Shown one piece after another: positions 16,412 to 24,157 of a stretch of 64,000 bases of DNA (its first letter is position 1; every line of letters begins with the position of its first letter). Source of the DNA: Chryseobacterium sp. c4a. GTDB lineage: Bacteria; Bacteroidota; Bacteroidia; Flavobacteriales; Weeksellaceae. The notes below the pieces were generated by a model. The model saw only the letters and a list, made by a program, of their open reading frames with translations. It ran no database searches and had not been told where the DNA came from. The DNA lies in the NCBI RefSeq assembly GCF_009900745.1, contig NZ_WXVU01000023.1:1-64000 (forward strand), given 5' to 3'. The translations under genes and the position numbers were made by a program.

Positions 16412-17423
16412 CTTTCGATATTTTTAATTTGTGTTGTAGATATAAATCATCATCATTCCATACTAAAATTTCAGCTTCGGCATCGGTGAATTTTTTATTT
16501 TTGGAATTATAAACATACCTGAAATTTACTTGCCCAATTATTCTGTTTTTATCTTCATCATCTTCATCCCGAACATTTTGCAATAATTCCGAAAGTGTAC
16601 AGTTTTCAATTATTTTCCCTGAGAAATTTATGTTAATGAGGTCTTCATTGATCTGGTGGTGTGGTAAAAACTCACATTGTATGGGAAAAGAATTCAATAT
16701 CACGAATAATTCTTTCACAAATTTTTCCTTTTTCCAGAATAATTCAAAATCAGGAAACATCAGTTGATAAAGTAATGTAGAGCGAAACTGTTGATAAAAA
16801 TGGCCGTCTTTACCGAGTTCTTTTTGAAAATTATCCAGATATTTTTTTGAAATATCATCCGTGTAAAATTCCTCAATTTCGATTCGTTTGCTTTCAAATT
16901 TTTTCTTTAAATCTTCTGTTGGCACTACAGACATTTCGCCTTTATTAGAAATAGGAATTTGAATGGGATAAATAGCTTCCATGCATGCCATGCCCAAATT
17001 ACTGGTTTTTTTGTCCGGTTTTCTTTGGTTTATAGTGTGTCCGGATTGTTTGATTTCTGCAATTAAGGATTCTTTTATTTCTTTAAGATTCAACGCAAGA
17101 AAATATTCATGTTCCATCTTTTCTTCCCCTATTTGCTCGAAAGTCTCTTGGATTACATATTTTTCTTCATACATTCCCGGTTGTAAAGACTGTGGTGGGA
17201 GTTTTTCTGAAATTTCATTCCAAAGTTGTTCCGGACTTTTATAATTTTTAGGAATTACAATTTTTTGAATACCCAAGAAGGTATAGAACCACGGTAAGTT
17301 GACTTTTCTACAATTTTCATTGTGAAAGTCTCTGAGTTGTACATCGGTCATTCCTATCTTTTCTGCAATAGTAGAAAGGCTTTCACCTGATAATACATCA
17401 TGTATTAAAAATTCTTCATTCAT
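16404..17423 (-). CDS. LysM-domain protein at the head of the effector operon
   Basis: 339 residues from the ATG at 17423 (MNEEFLIHDVLSGESLSTIA). A single LysM fold covers about residues 7-58, with the usual pattern of V..GESLS.IA...G...L..FH and a closing IVIPKNY. The remaining 280 residues are mixed alpha/beta and not assigned. A longer reading frame begins with a TTG at 17468, but that codon lies inside a perfect TATATTTG -7 box, so transcription would begin downstream of it. In Bacteroidota, LysM proteins of this kind occur beside DUF4280 spike proteins, perhaps as adaptors, much as LysM proteins sit in phage baseplates. It is followed by the DUF4280 gene with an 8-base overlap. Confidence 0.8.
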   Translation of the reverse strand: MNEEFLIHDVLSGESLSTIAEKIGMTDVQLRDFHNENCRKVNLPWFYTFLGIQKIVIPKNYKSPEQLWNEISEKLPPQSLQPGMYEEKYVIQETFEQIGEEKMEHEYFLALNLKEIKESLIAEIKQSGHTINQRKPDKKTSNLGMACMEAIYPIQIPISNKGEMSVVPTEDLKKKFESKRIEIEEFYTDDISKKYLDNFQKELGKDGHFYQQFRSTLLYQLMFPDFELFWKKEKFVKELFVILNSFPIQCEFLPHHQINEDLININFSGKIIENCTLSELLQNVRDEDDEDKNRIIGQVNFRYVYNSKNKKFTDAEAEILVWNDDDLYLQHKLKISKDE

Positions 17424-17465
17424 TTGTGTAAGGTGTATAGGGTAGATTTTTATATTATCTATTTT

Positions 17466-17473
17466 CAAATATA
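17466..17473 (-). promoter_or_regulatory. -7 box of the effector operon promoter
   Basis: TATATTTG on the minus strand fits the flavobacterial consensus TAnnTTTG exactly. It lies 43 bases before the ATG at 17423. No good TTG is seen 17-20 bases further upstream, so activation by a regulator is possible. Confidence 0.5.
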
Positions 17474-17555
17474 GTGAAAATACATATAAGTCAGTTATTT
17501 AACTGATAAAATTGCAATAATTCATCACTTAACTGTGATAAATTTGATGGGTAGG

Positions 17556-18251
17556 TTATAGCAAACGATTTTTTATAATAATAGAAGTAAAAGAATCAAA
17601 TTCCTGTTTATAGCTTCTTCCAACAGGAATCTGATAACTGCCCAGATGAATCTCATGATTATTGAATGCTGTAACAAAAGCCGTATTGATGATAAACGAT
17701 CTGTGGATTCTTATAAATCCTTTTGAAGATAAAAGAAATTCCAGGTCTGTTATTTTACTTTTTGAAATAAAGTTTTCGTGAGTAGATAAAGTTATTTTAA
17801 TATCATTTCCCTGGCTTTCCATGTAAACGATATCTGAAAGAGGCAATTTTCTATGCATTCCCTCAATTTTAAGAATGATAAAATCATCTTTTGAATCTGT
17901 AATATTCCTCAATACGCGTTCTACGGCTTTAAAAAAACGTTCAAAGGTGATGGGTTTCAGGAGATAATCTACAGCTTCAAGCTCAAATCCTTCTACTGCA
18001 AACTCTCTGTAAGCGGTTGTAAAAATGGTCTTAGGTTTTTGAGAAAGTGATTTCAAAAAATCGATTCCGTTGAAGTGAGGCATCTGAATATCAAGAAACA
18101 TCAGATCTACAGTTTGGTTTTGAAGGAGTTTATAGGCTTCAAGAGCATTTTCTGCTTTCCCGATCAATTTTAAATAATCGATTTTAGAAATATGATTTTC
18201 CAGTAATGTGGCAGCCAAAGGTTCGTCATCTACAATGATACAGTTAATCAT
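17556..18251 (-). CDS. LytTR-type response regulator
   Basis: 231 residues. The receiver domain (1-120) has the acidic pair D8/D9 in IIVDDEP, the phosphoacceptor Asp54 in MFLDIQMP, and the conserved Lys in DYLLKPI. The LytTR DNA-binding domain covers about 130-231 (YMESQGNDIKITLSTHENFI, GFIRIHRSFIIN). Its start overlaps the sensor kinase gene by 8 bases, and the two form a LytS/LytR-type pair. Such systems often govern cell-wall or envelope genes. The next genes on the same strand are those of the peptidoglycan effector island, 80-odd bases downstream, so regulation of that operon is plausible but not shown. Confidence 0.95.
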   Translation of the reverse strand: MINCIIVDDEPLAATLLENHISKIDYLKLIGKAENALEAYKLLQNQTVDLMFLDIQMPHFNGIDFLKSLSQKPKTIFTTAYREFAVEGFELEAVDYLLKPITFERFFKAVERVLRNITDSKDDFIILKIEGMHRKLPLSDIVYMESQGNDIKITLSTHENFISKSKITDLEFLLSSKGFIRIHRSFIINTAFVTAFNNHEIHLGSYQIPVGRSYKQEFDSFTSIIIKNRLL

Positions 18252-19314
18252 ATTGTGAGGGAGTAATTATTTCAACATTAAAAATATTGTTTTCTCTGGA
18301 AATATAAAAGGTGAAATTTCCCGGATAATGGTGCTCCAATTGTTGCTGAATATTCTGAAGCCCAATACCTGTTTCATGATGAACGGAAGGAGTGATAAAA
18401 GTGTTTTTAATTTTGAAAACTGAGATTTTTTCATTCGCTTCCAGCTCTATCTTTATTTCTGTCGCTTCAAAATTTTTTCCGGCACCGTGTTTAAAGGCAT
18501 TTTCTACTAAGGTAAGATAGAGGAGTGGTGGAATACAATTGGAAGATCTTATAGCTATTTTCTTGGTTATTTTTAATCTTTCATCAGAATAACGAAGACT
18601 TTCCAATGCTATATAATCATCAATAATACTAAGTTCATCTGCCACAGGAACCCATTTTTTTTGTCCTTTGTAAAGGATGTAATCCAGAATGTCTGACAGC
18701 TGACTGATGGACTGGGAGGTTTTATCTGACCGACTGATGGAAAGAGAATAGATATTGTTCAGAGTATTAAACAAGAAATGAGGATTAAGTTGTGATTTAA
18801 GGGATTTTAGTTCCAGTTCAGTTTTTTCTTTTTGAAGCTTTATGCTGTTTTCTTTTTCATCTTTATACCGCATGAAAAACATTATTGAGATAAAGATAAA
18901 AGCTCCACTGATAATGGGAAATGTATAATGAAACAAAAGATATCGGATATCTGTGAAAATGCTGATCAGGCTATCTTTAGGCTCATGGGTGAAAAAAGGT
19001 TCTGCAATATCCACAATAAAGATCCTGTTGGCTACCGAAATACAATACAAGCTTAGAATAAGATAGATTGAAAATTCAATATATTTTTTTCGGTCAAAAA
19101 AATATCGGATCAGGAAATAGTAGATAAAATTAGCACCCAAAATCTGAAAAATCCAGTGACAGAAATTGTAAATTACCGATTGATTAAACACTTCTCCATC
19201 ATATTCCCCATAAGTTTTGGCAGTTCCAAACAAAAATAAAGCGATCCAGAAAAGAAGCTGGAAGTATAGATTTTGTAGGTTATAAGCGAAGGGTTTGATT
19301 GTCATCACCATCAA
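18244..19314 (-). CDS. LytS-family sensor histidine kinase
   Basis: 356 residues. Four hydrophobic segments lie in the first 150 residues (about 18-32, 52-72, 82-102, 128-148), followed by a coiled linker and the His_kinase domain with the phosphorylated His179 in QLNPHFLFNTLNNIYSL. The ATP-binding part holds PPLLYLTLVENAFKHGAG (N box) and ETGIGLQNIQQQLE (G box). There is no large periplasmic sensor domain, so the signal is probably sensed in or at the membrane. It overlaps the response regulator gene. The start at 19314 has three Met codons close together (MMVMT), so the exact N-terminus is uncertain. Confidence 0.93.
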   Translation of the reverse strand: MMVMTIKPFAYNLQNLYFQLLFWIALFLFGTAKTYGEYDGEVFNQSVIYNFCHWIFQILGANFIYYFLIRYFFDRKKYIEFSIYLILSLYCISVANRIFIVDIAEPFFTHEPKDSLISIFTDIRYLLFHYTFPIISGAFIFISIMFFMRYKDEKENSIKLQKEKTELELKSLKSQLNPHFLFNTLNNIYSLSISRSDKTSQSISQLSDILDYILYKGQKKWVPVADELSIIDDYIALESLRYSDERLKITKKIAIRSSNCIPPLLYLTLVENAFKHGAGKNFEATEIKIELEANEKISVFKIKNTFITPSVHHETGIGLQNIQQQLEHHYPGNFTFYISRENNIFNVEIITPSQYD

Positions 19315-19490
19315 AAATATAAAAACTTAGGATAACGCTGGTAAAATTGATTTAAAATCCGATGCAATGAGGATAGATAACATCATTCAAAGGGCAGACT
19401 GCATATTTCGTCATTGGAATCTGAATTCCTGCTTTCTGCATTTCTTGTTTAAAGGAAGTCTTGTTTTTCTCAAAATTTGTATAAAAAAAT

Positions 19491-20609
19491 ATGACAACAG
19501 AGCGTTCAGAAAGGCTTTATGGATTAGATCATTTGAGATCATTAGCTATTGTATTGGTTTTATTGTTTCACTACCGGGCATTTAAACATCCGGAATGGAT
19601 CGAAATAATGGGGAAGTTTGGCTGGACAGGAGTGGATCTTTTCTTTGTACTGAGTGGTTTCCTGATTTCAGGTCAATTGTTTAAGGAGATGAAATATACA
19701 GGAACTATAAGTCTGAAGACATTTTACATCAAACGTTTTTTTCGGATTATCCCAACCTATTTCTTTACGCTTTTCCTGTATTTTACAGTACCTTTTTTCA
19801 GGGAACGGGAAGCTTTACCACCCTTCTGGAAATTCATTACTTTCACACAAAATTATGGATTAAATGTGATTGATCAGGGAACATTTTCTCACGCATGGTC
19901 ATTGTGCATTGAAGAACAATTTTACCTTTTCCTCCCTTTATTTCTTTTACTGATAATGCCTTCAAAACTGTTTAAATATTTAGCAGCTTTGATGGTGTTA
20001 TTCATTATGTTTTCCATCATCATGCGGTTGGTATTATGGAATACATCTATTGTGGGAATGGAAACTAACTCTCTGGAATTCTGGCGTACTTGGTATATGA
20101 CAATATATTACCCCACCCATACTAGATTGGATTGCCTTGGAGTAGGGGTTCTCATTAGTCATTGTATGCAGTATTCTTCCCTTTTTAAAAAAGGGGTTCA
20201 TCAGAATGGTAACGGTCTTTTTCTGGTAGGAGTAATATTATTGGGTATTACATTTTGGATATGTAATGAACAGGCTTCAGAAATGGCTTCAGTTTGGGGA
20301 TTTACTTTGGTGGCAGTAAGTTATGGTTGTATTCTGATGTCTGCTGTTTCAGCGTCCTCGTTTCTTGCTAAGTGGAAATCCTATATTACGACTGAACTGG
20401 CAGCTTTATCTTATGCAATCTATCTTTCTCATAAGGGAATTATTCATATAATTCAGACTCTCTTCGAACGATTTGATCTTGAATCTTCAGATGCAATATG
20501 TATGATTATCTGTTTAGTGAGCTGCCTTATAAGTGCTTTGCTGTACAGATTTTTCATTGAAAAACCTTTTGCTGCTATGAAAGACCGGATTTTAAAAAGA
20601 AGTAAATAG
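19491..20609 (+). CDS. Membrane acyltransferase, acyltransferase-3/OafA family
   Basis: 372 residues with about ten membrane segments. The family's catalytic His lies in YGLDHLRSLAIVLVLLFHYR near residue 28, and a second conserved patch, FSHAWSLCIEEQFYLFLPL, is near 130-150. Proteins of this family O-acetylate cell-surface sugars, for example in LPS, capsule or peptidoglycan. There is no SGNH domain at the C-terminus. The gene is transcribed away from the LytS/LytTR pair and has no operon partner, so its acceptor sugar is unknown. Confidence 0.9.
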   Translation: MTTERSERLYGLDHLRSLAIVLVLLFHYRAFKHPEWIEIMGKFGWTGVDLFFVLSGFLISGQLFKEMKYTGTISLKTFYIKRFFRIIPTYFFTLFLYFTVPFFREREALPPFWKFITFTQNYGLNVIDQGTFSHAWSLCIEEQFYLFLPLFLLLIMPSKLFKYLAALMVLFIMFSIIMRLVLWNTSIVGMETNSLEFWRTWYMTIYYPTHTRLDCLGVGVLISHCMQYSSLFKKGVHQNGNGLFLVGVILLGITFWICNEQASEMASVWGFTLVAVSYGCILMSAVSASSFLAKWKSYITTELAALSYAIYLSHKGIIHIIQTLFERFDLESSDAICMIICLVSCLISALLYRFFIEKPFAAMKDRILKRSK

Positions 20610-20617
20610 GAGAGCTT

Positions 20618-20830
20618 TTATTTGGTAGGTTGATTGAGTTCTTCTTCGGTTGGAGCCAGTTTGTCTCTTCCTCTTTCAAATCCCCGGATAAACCAATAGA
20701 AAATCAAAGAAAAGACAACAATAACGGCCACTACAGACCAGAATATTTTCTGAAGGGTAGGGATTTTTAATTTGGATATCAGGAGAATAACCAGAATGAT
20801 GACTATAAAAACTATGAAGAATATTCCCAT
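20618..20830 (-). CDS. Small membrane protein, 70 aa
   Basis: The product has two hydrophobic segments (IFFIVFIVIILVILLI at 3-18, and IFWSVVAVIVVFSLIFYWFI at 29-48) and a charged tail (RGFERGRDKLAPTEEELNQP). It is probably a small inner-membrane protein. No family is recognised. It lies 54 bases upstream of the next minus-strand gene, and its stop is 8 bases from the convergent acyltransferase stop. Confidence 0.65.
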   Translation of the reverse strand: MGIFFIVFIVIILVILLISKLKIPTLQKIFWSVVAVIVVFSLIFYWFIRGFERGRDKLAPTEEELNQPTK

Positions 20831-20884
20831 CGGTTTTACTGTGTTTTGAAAAGATACAAAAAAGTGCGTGAAAATTTCAAAGCG

Positions 20885-21949
20885 TTATTGGTAGGTCATA
20901 CTTTTCAATATTACATTTTTGATGGCTGCTTCCTGGAAGCTCCAATGCTCACTATTTCTGGGCATCTGGTTTTCAAGAATGATTAAACTTGTATCTGTGG
21001 ATGGGAAATACACATTAAGACAGGTAAAACCATCCCCAAGCCCTGTAACAGCATAATAATCAAGTCCGGCTTCTTTGATGAATCTGATGTTATATCCAAA
21101 TCCCATACTTTCTTTCCCAAAAACATTGTGTTGAGAAGATGTAGATGGGGTGAGGATAAGCTTTTGAAATTGAGGCGAAAGAAGTTTTCCTTTAAAGAGC
21201 GCCTGATCCCATTTTGAAAGATCTTCTACTGTAGAAATCACTCCGGCAGCAGGAGCTATTTCATCATTTAAAAATGAATGCTCTACTTTTTCAAACTGAT
21301 TATTCTCACTTCTATAGCCTGGAACGAGCGCTTGATTATTTTGATGATTGTAAACGAATGTTTTCTTCATTTTTAGCCTTTTAAAAAGGGAATTGGCGAG
21401 TTCTGTAAAGTTTTTACCCGTTGTATTTTGAAGAATTTCCCCCAAAAGCATATAAGAAAGATTTCCGTATTTAAACTGTGATCCTACTTTAAAAGCTGTC
21501 GGCTTTTCAATATCTACAATACCATGAGTATGATTTAAAAGATTGTGTATCGTTACAGTGTCTGCCCAGGACTGAGTAAGTGAAGGAAGGTATTTTTTTA
21601 TAGAAGTCTGAAGATCAAGTTTTCCCTGTTCTGCAGCTTGTAGGATGAGAACTGCAGTGATTTGTTTTGAATTGGACATGATTTCAAATTGGTCATCGGT
21701 TTTTAAAGCGATCTTTTTTTCAACATCTTTATATCCATTGGCCTTTAGAAATTTTGCTTTTCCATGTTGAGAAACTAAAACCACTCCATTAAACTTCAGT
21801 GGAGAAGAAGTTGTCATAATACTGTCGATTTTTTTAGCATAAGACGGTACTTTTTGTGCTTTTAATTCTGAATTGGTATTGTTTTGTGAAAACAGAGAAA
21901 GGCTTAAAAATAGAATAAATAGTGTAAGAATGATTTTCTCTGATTTCAT
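20885..21949 (-). CDS. Exported serine hydrolase, beta-lactamase/class C PBP fold
   Basis: 354 residues with a signal peptide (MKSEKIILTLFILFLSLSLFS, cut before QNNTN). Residues 92-95 SNSK are the SxxK catalytic motif, residues 161-163 YGN are the YxN motif, and LLNHTHGI at 137-144 is the conserved HTSG-like patch. The third motif (usually HTG or KTG) is replaced by TGLGDG in the C-terminal part. This is the family of esterases, D-peptidases and beta-lactamase-related enzymes; the sequence does not decide between them. It is probably periplasmic. Confidence 0.9.
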   Translation of the reverse strand: MKSEKIILTLFILFLSLSLFSQNNTNSELKAQKVPSYAKKIDSIMTTSSPLKFNGVVLVSQHGKAKFLKANGYKDVEKKIALKTDDQFEIMSNSKQITAVLILQAAEQGKLDLQTSIKKYLPSLTQSWADTVTIHNLLNHTHGIVDIEKPTAFKVGSQFKYGNLSYMLLGEILQNTTGKNFTELANSLFKRLKMKKTFVYNHQNNQALVPGYRSENNQFEKVEHSFLNDEIAPAAGVISTVEDLSKWDQALFKGKLLSPQFQKLILTPSTSSQHNVFGKESMGFGYNIRFIKEAGLDYYAVTGLGDGFTCLNVYFPSTDTSLIILENQMPRNSEHWSFQEAAIKNVILKSMTYQ

Positions 21950-22133
21950 TTTGTGATGGTTGTTTGAATTGGTTTTTGGTTTTCAAATATATGTATTTCT
22001 GTTATCTCTTTTTCAATTTGAGGACAATATTTTTATTCATTGAAAATTGTTTTTAAAAATGCCATTTGAGGTGAATCAAATGGCATTGTAATCTATTCTC
22101 ATTTTAGGATTAACTTTTTTGAGGAGAAAGAAG

Positions 22134-23111
22134 CTATTGTAATGTACTCAGTTTAGCCAGATCTTCATCCCTACGGTTACCGTGAATCTGAATCTTAGAA
22201 AGTTCATTTTCAATATTGCTAAATTCCTCATTGGTAAGAACAATATCTGCTGCCCCGAGATTCTCTTTAAGCCGATCTCTATTTTTAGATCCTGGAATAG
22301 GAACAATGAAATCGTATTTATGAAGCATCCAAGCTAATGAAATTTGAGCAGGAGTAGCATTCTTGTTGAAAGCAAATTCCTGTAATATATTCAATAAAGG
22401 CTGGTTGGCAATGATATTTTCTTTTTGGTAACGAGTAATGACACGTCTTGCATCAAATCCTGTAAATGAAGTATCTGCATTTATTTTTCCGGATAGAAAG
22501 CCTCCTGCTAAGGGAGAAAACGGGACAAATCCAATGTTTAATTCCTGACATAAAGGAATAACCTCTTTTTCAAACATTCTTTCCATAATAGAATATTCAC
22601 TTTGTACGGCAGCAAGTGGAGTGACGGCATGGGCTCGTTTTATCTCATCAGGAGTAGCCTGCGATTGTCCCCACCCGAGAATTTTTCCTTCCTGAATAAA
22701 ATCACCCATAATCCCGGCAACATCTTCCACCGGAATATCTTGGTTTACCCTGTGCTGATAGTATAGATCAAGATGATCTGTCTTTAAATTTCTTAATGAA
22801 TTTTCCAGTCGGGTTTGAATTTCTCTCTTTAGGTCTTTTGCTCCTGCTGTCCAGGCTTCTCTGATCAGGAATTTACTTGCTATTACCGTATCATGGCGGA
22901 CTGCTTTCAGTGCTTCACCAATCAGTTTTTCATTGTCTCCTGCAGCATATATTTCTGCGGTATCAAAGAATGTACATCCCAGATCGAAAGCTTGTTGAAT
23001 CAATTGAATAGATTCGTCTTTTGTAGGAGGAGCACCATATCCCATGCTTAATCCCATACAGCCATAGCCAATGGCAGAGACTTGTATATTTCCTAATTTT
23101 CTTGATTTCAT
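22134..23111 (-). CDS. Aldo/keto reductase
   Basis: 325 residues of the NADPH-dependent TIM-barrel reductases. The catalytic tetrad is visible as Asp50, Tyr55 (FDTAEIY), Lys80 (VIASKF) and His120 (LYYQHR). The cofactor end is present as PIPGSKNRDRLKENLGA. Such enzymes reduce reactive aldehydes or ketones, and the true substrate is unknown. The gene is preceded by a perfect inverted repeat at 23166-23181 that also lies in front of the Crp-type regulator gene next door, so it is very likely the regulator's target. Confidence 0.93.
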   Translation of the reverse strand: MKSRKLGNIQVSAIGYGCMGLSMGYGAPPTKDESIQLIQQAFDLGCTFFDTAEIYAAGDNEKLIGEALKAVRHDTVIASKFLIREAWTAGAKDLKREIQTRLENSLRNLKTDHLDLYYQHRVNQDIPVEDVAGIMGDFIQEGKILGWGQSQATPDEIKRAHAVTPLAAVQSEYSIMERMFEKEVIPLCQELNIGFVPFSPLAGGFLSGKINADTSFTGFDARRVITRYQKENIIANQPLLNILQEFAFNKNATPAQISLAWMLHKYDFIVPIPGSKNRDRLKENLGAADIVLTNEEFSNIENELSKIQIHGNRRDEDLAKLSTLQ

Positions 23112-23165
23112 TTTCTTTTATTTTGAATCGACAAGACAAAATTCTTCAAAAGAAAAACAGAATCG

Positions 23166-23181
23166 TTTACCATTTGGTAAA
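23166..23181. promoter_or_regulatory. Operator palindrome upstream of the aldo/keto reductase
   Basis: TTTACCATTTGGTAAA is a perfect 7-base inverted repeat (TTTACCA/TGGTAAA) with a 2-base centre. An identical 16-base copy is at 23778-23793. Confidence 0.7.
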
Positions 23182-23186
23182 AAGTG

Positions 23187-23744
23187 TTAGTGGATATTTC
23201 GCCGTATTCTGCTCAGGGACTGTTGGGTAATTCCAAGATAGGATGCAATATAGGATAACGGAATGCGGTTAGCTAACGTTGGATATTTCTGCATAAACTC
23301 AAGATAGCGGGTCGTGGCATCCTGAGATACAAGCGGAGAAACTCGTTCCAGTTTTTGCAGCAGTGCTTTACTATGTATTTTTTGAATGATCTCGTTCCAG
23401 CCTATAACCGTATTGGATATCTCTTCCCAATCTTTTACTGTAAATGTAAGAAGCTTGCAATCTGTTGCTGCCTGTATATATTCTGTAGAGGGGACATTTT
23501 TCAAATTCATGAGTAAATGATTCTCTTCTAAAAAGATCTTGGTAATTTCATCTCCTTTATTGTTGTAATAACAGATTCTGAAAATACCATCAATAAGAAA
23601 ACCTACTTCCCGGAGTACTTTACCTGCTTCAGCAAAATAATCATCTTTGCGAAGTTCAGCTATTTTTCCTTTGCCTGAAATAAAATCAATCTGTTGTTGG
23701 TTCAGGGTTCCAAAACGGAGGATATATTCAATGAATTCATTCAT
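23187..23744 (-). CDS. Crp/Fnr-family transcriptional regulator
   Basis: 185 residues. Residues 1-110 are a cyclic-nucleotide-binding-type beta barrel (GKGKIAELRKDDYFAEAG, LREVGFLIDGIFRICYYN). The C-terminal winged helix is short, with the recognition region IPLSYIASYLGITQQSLSRI. Residues that bind cAMP in Crp are not conserved, as usual in this Bacteroidota branch, so the ligand is unknown. Its own promoter carries the same operator palindrome (23778-23793) as the aldo/keto reductase promoter. This indicates autoregulation and joint control. Confidence 0.92.
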   Translation of the reverse strand: MNEFIEYILRFGTLNQQQIDFISGKGKIAELRKDDYFAEAGKVLREVGFLIDGIFRICYYNNKGDEITKIFLEENHLLMNLKNVPSTEYIQAATDCKLLTFTVKDWEEISNTVIGWNEIIQKIHSKALLQKLERVSPLVSQDATTRYLEFMQKYPTLANRIPLSYIASYLGITQQSLSRIRRNIH

Positions 23745-23777
23745 GATGAAAAGGTATAAAAAAGTTTTTCTTTGCAG

Positions 23778-23793
23778 TTTACCATTTGGTAAA
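23778..23793. promoter_or_regulatory. Operator palindrome upstream of the Crp-family gene
   Basis: A second identical copy of TTTACCATTTGGTAAA, 34 bases before the regulator's start codon. Confidence 0.7.
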
Positions 23794-24157
23794 TTTTATG
23801 GTATTGATAGATTTTGATTGGCTGTTTTGAAACTTAATTTATGACTTTTACAAGATGTTAAAAAAGATTTTTTTCAATGTCTTATATCAAATAAGTATGA
23901 ATTTTTTGGTAAATATGAAAAGAAAAATAGGTACTACATCATGAGTCTCCTGATTTATTTATTTTATTGTTCTAAATAAATTTTGTATTTTAATTTATTG
24001 ATTATCAATTTTTTTGTTCTGTTATTTTTTGAATGAGGGATATTTGTAGGATGTGTTTTTTCTGTAGGATGTATCTGTTTTCTTATTTTCGTTAAACTTT
24101 TTCATAAAATGTATTATTGATTCATTTTATGATTTAATTTTTATTTATAATTAATTT
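23794..24157. other. Intergenic region with a 10-base direct repeat
   Basis: No ORF seen. TGTAGGATGT occurs twice with an 18-base period (24045-24054 and 24063-24072), about 90 bases before the TPR regulator gene. This could be a tandem binding site. Confidence 0.4.

Noticed and set aside
6537..17423. T6SS or phage-tail structural genes
   Set aside because: No sheath, tube, baseplate or ClpV-like gene is seen. Only the tip-like and cargo-type genes are present.
17424..17468. TTG start giving a longer LysM protein
   Set aside because: The TTG overlaps the perfect TATATTTG promoter box, so it would lie upstream of the transcript start.
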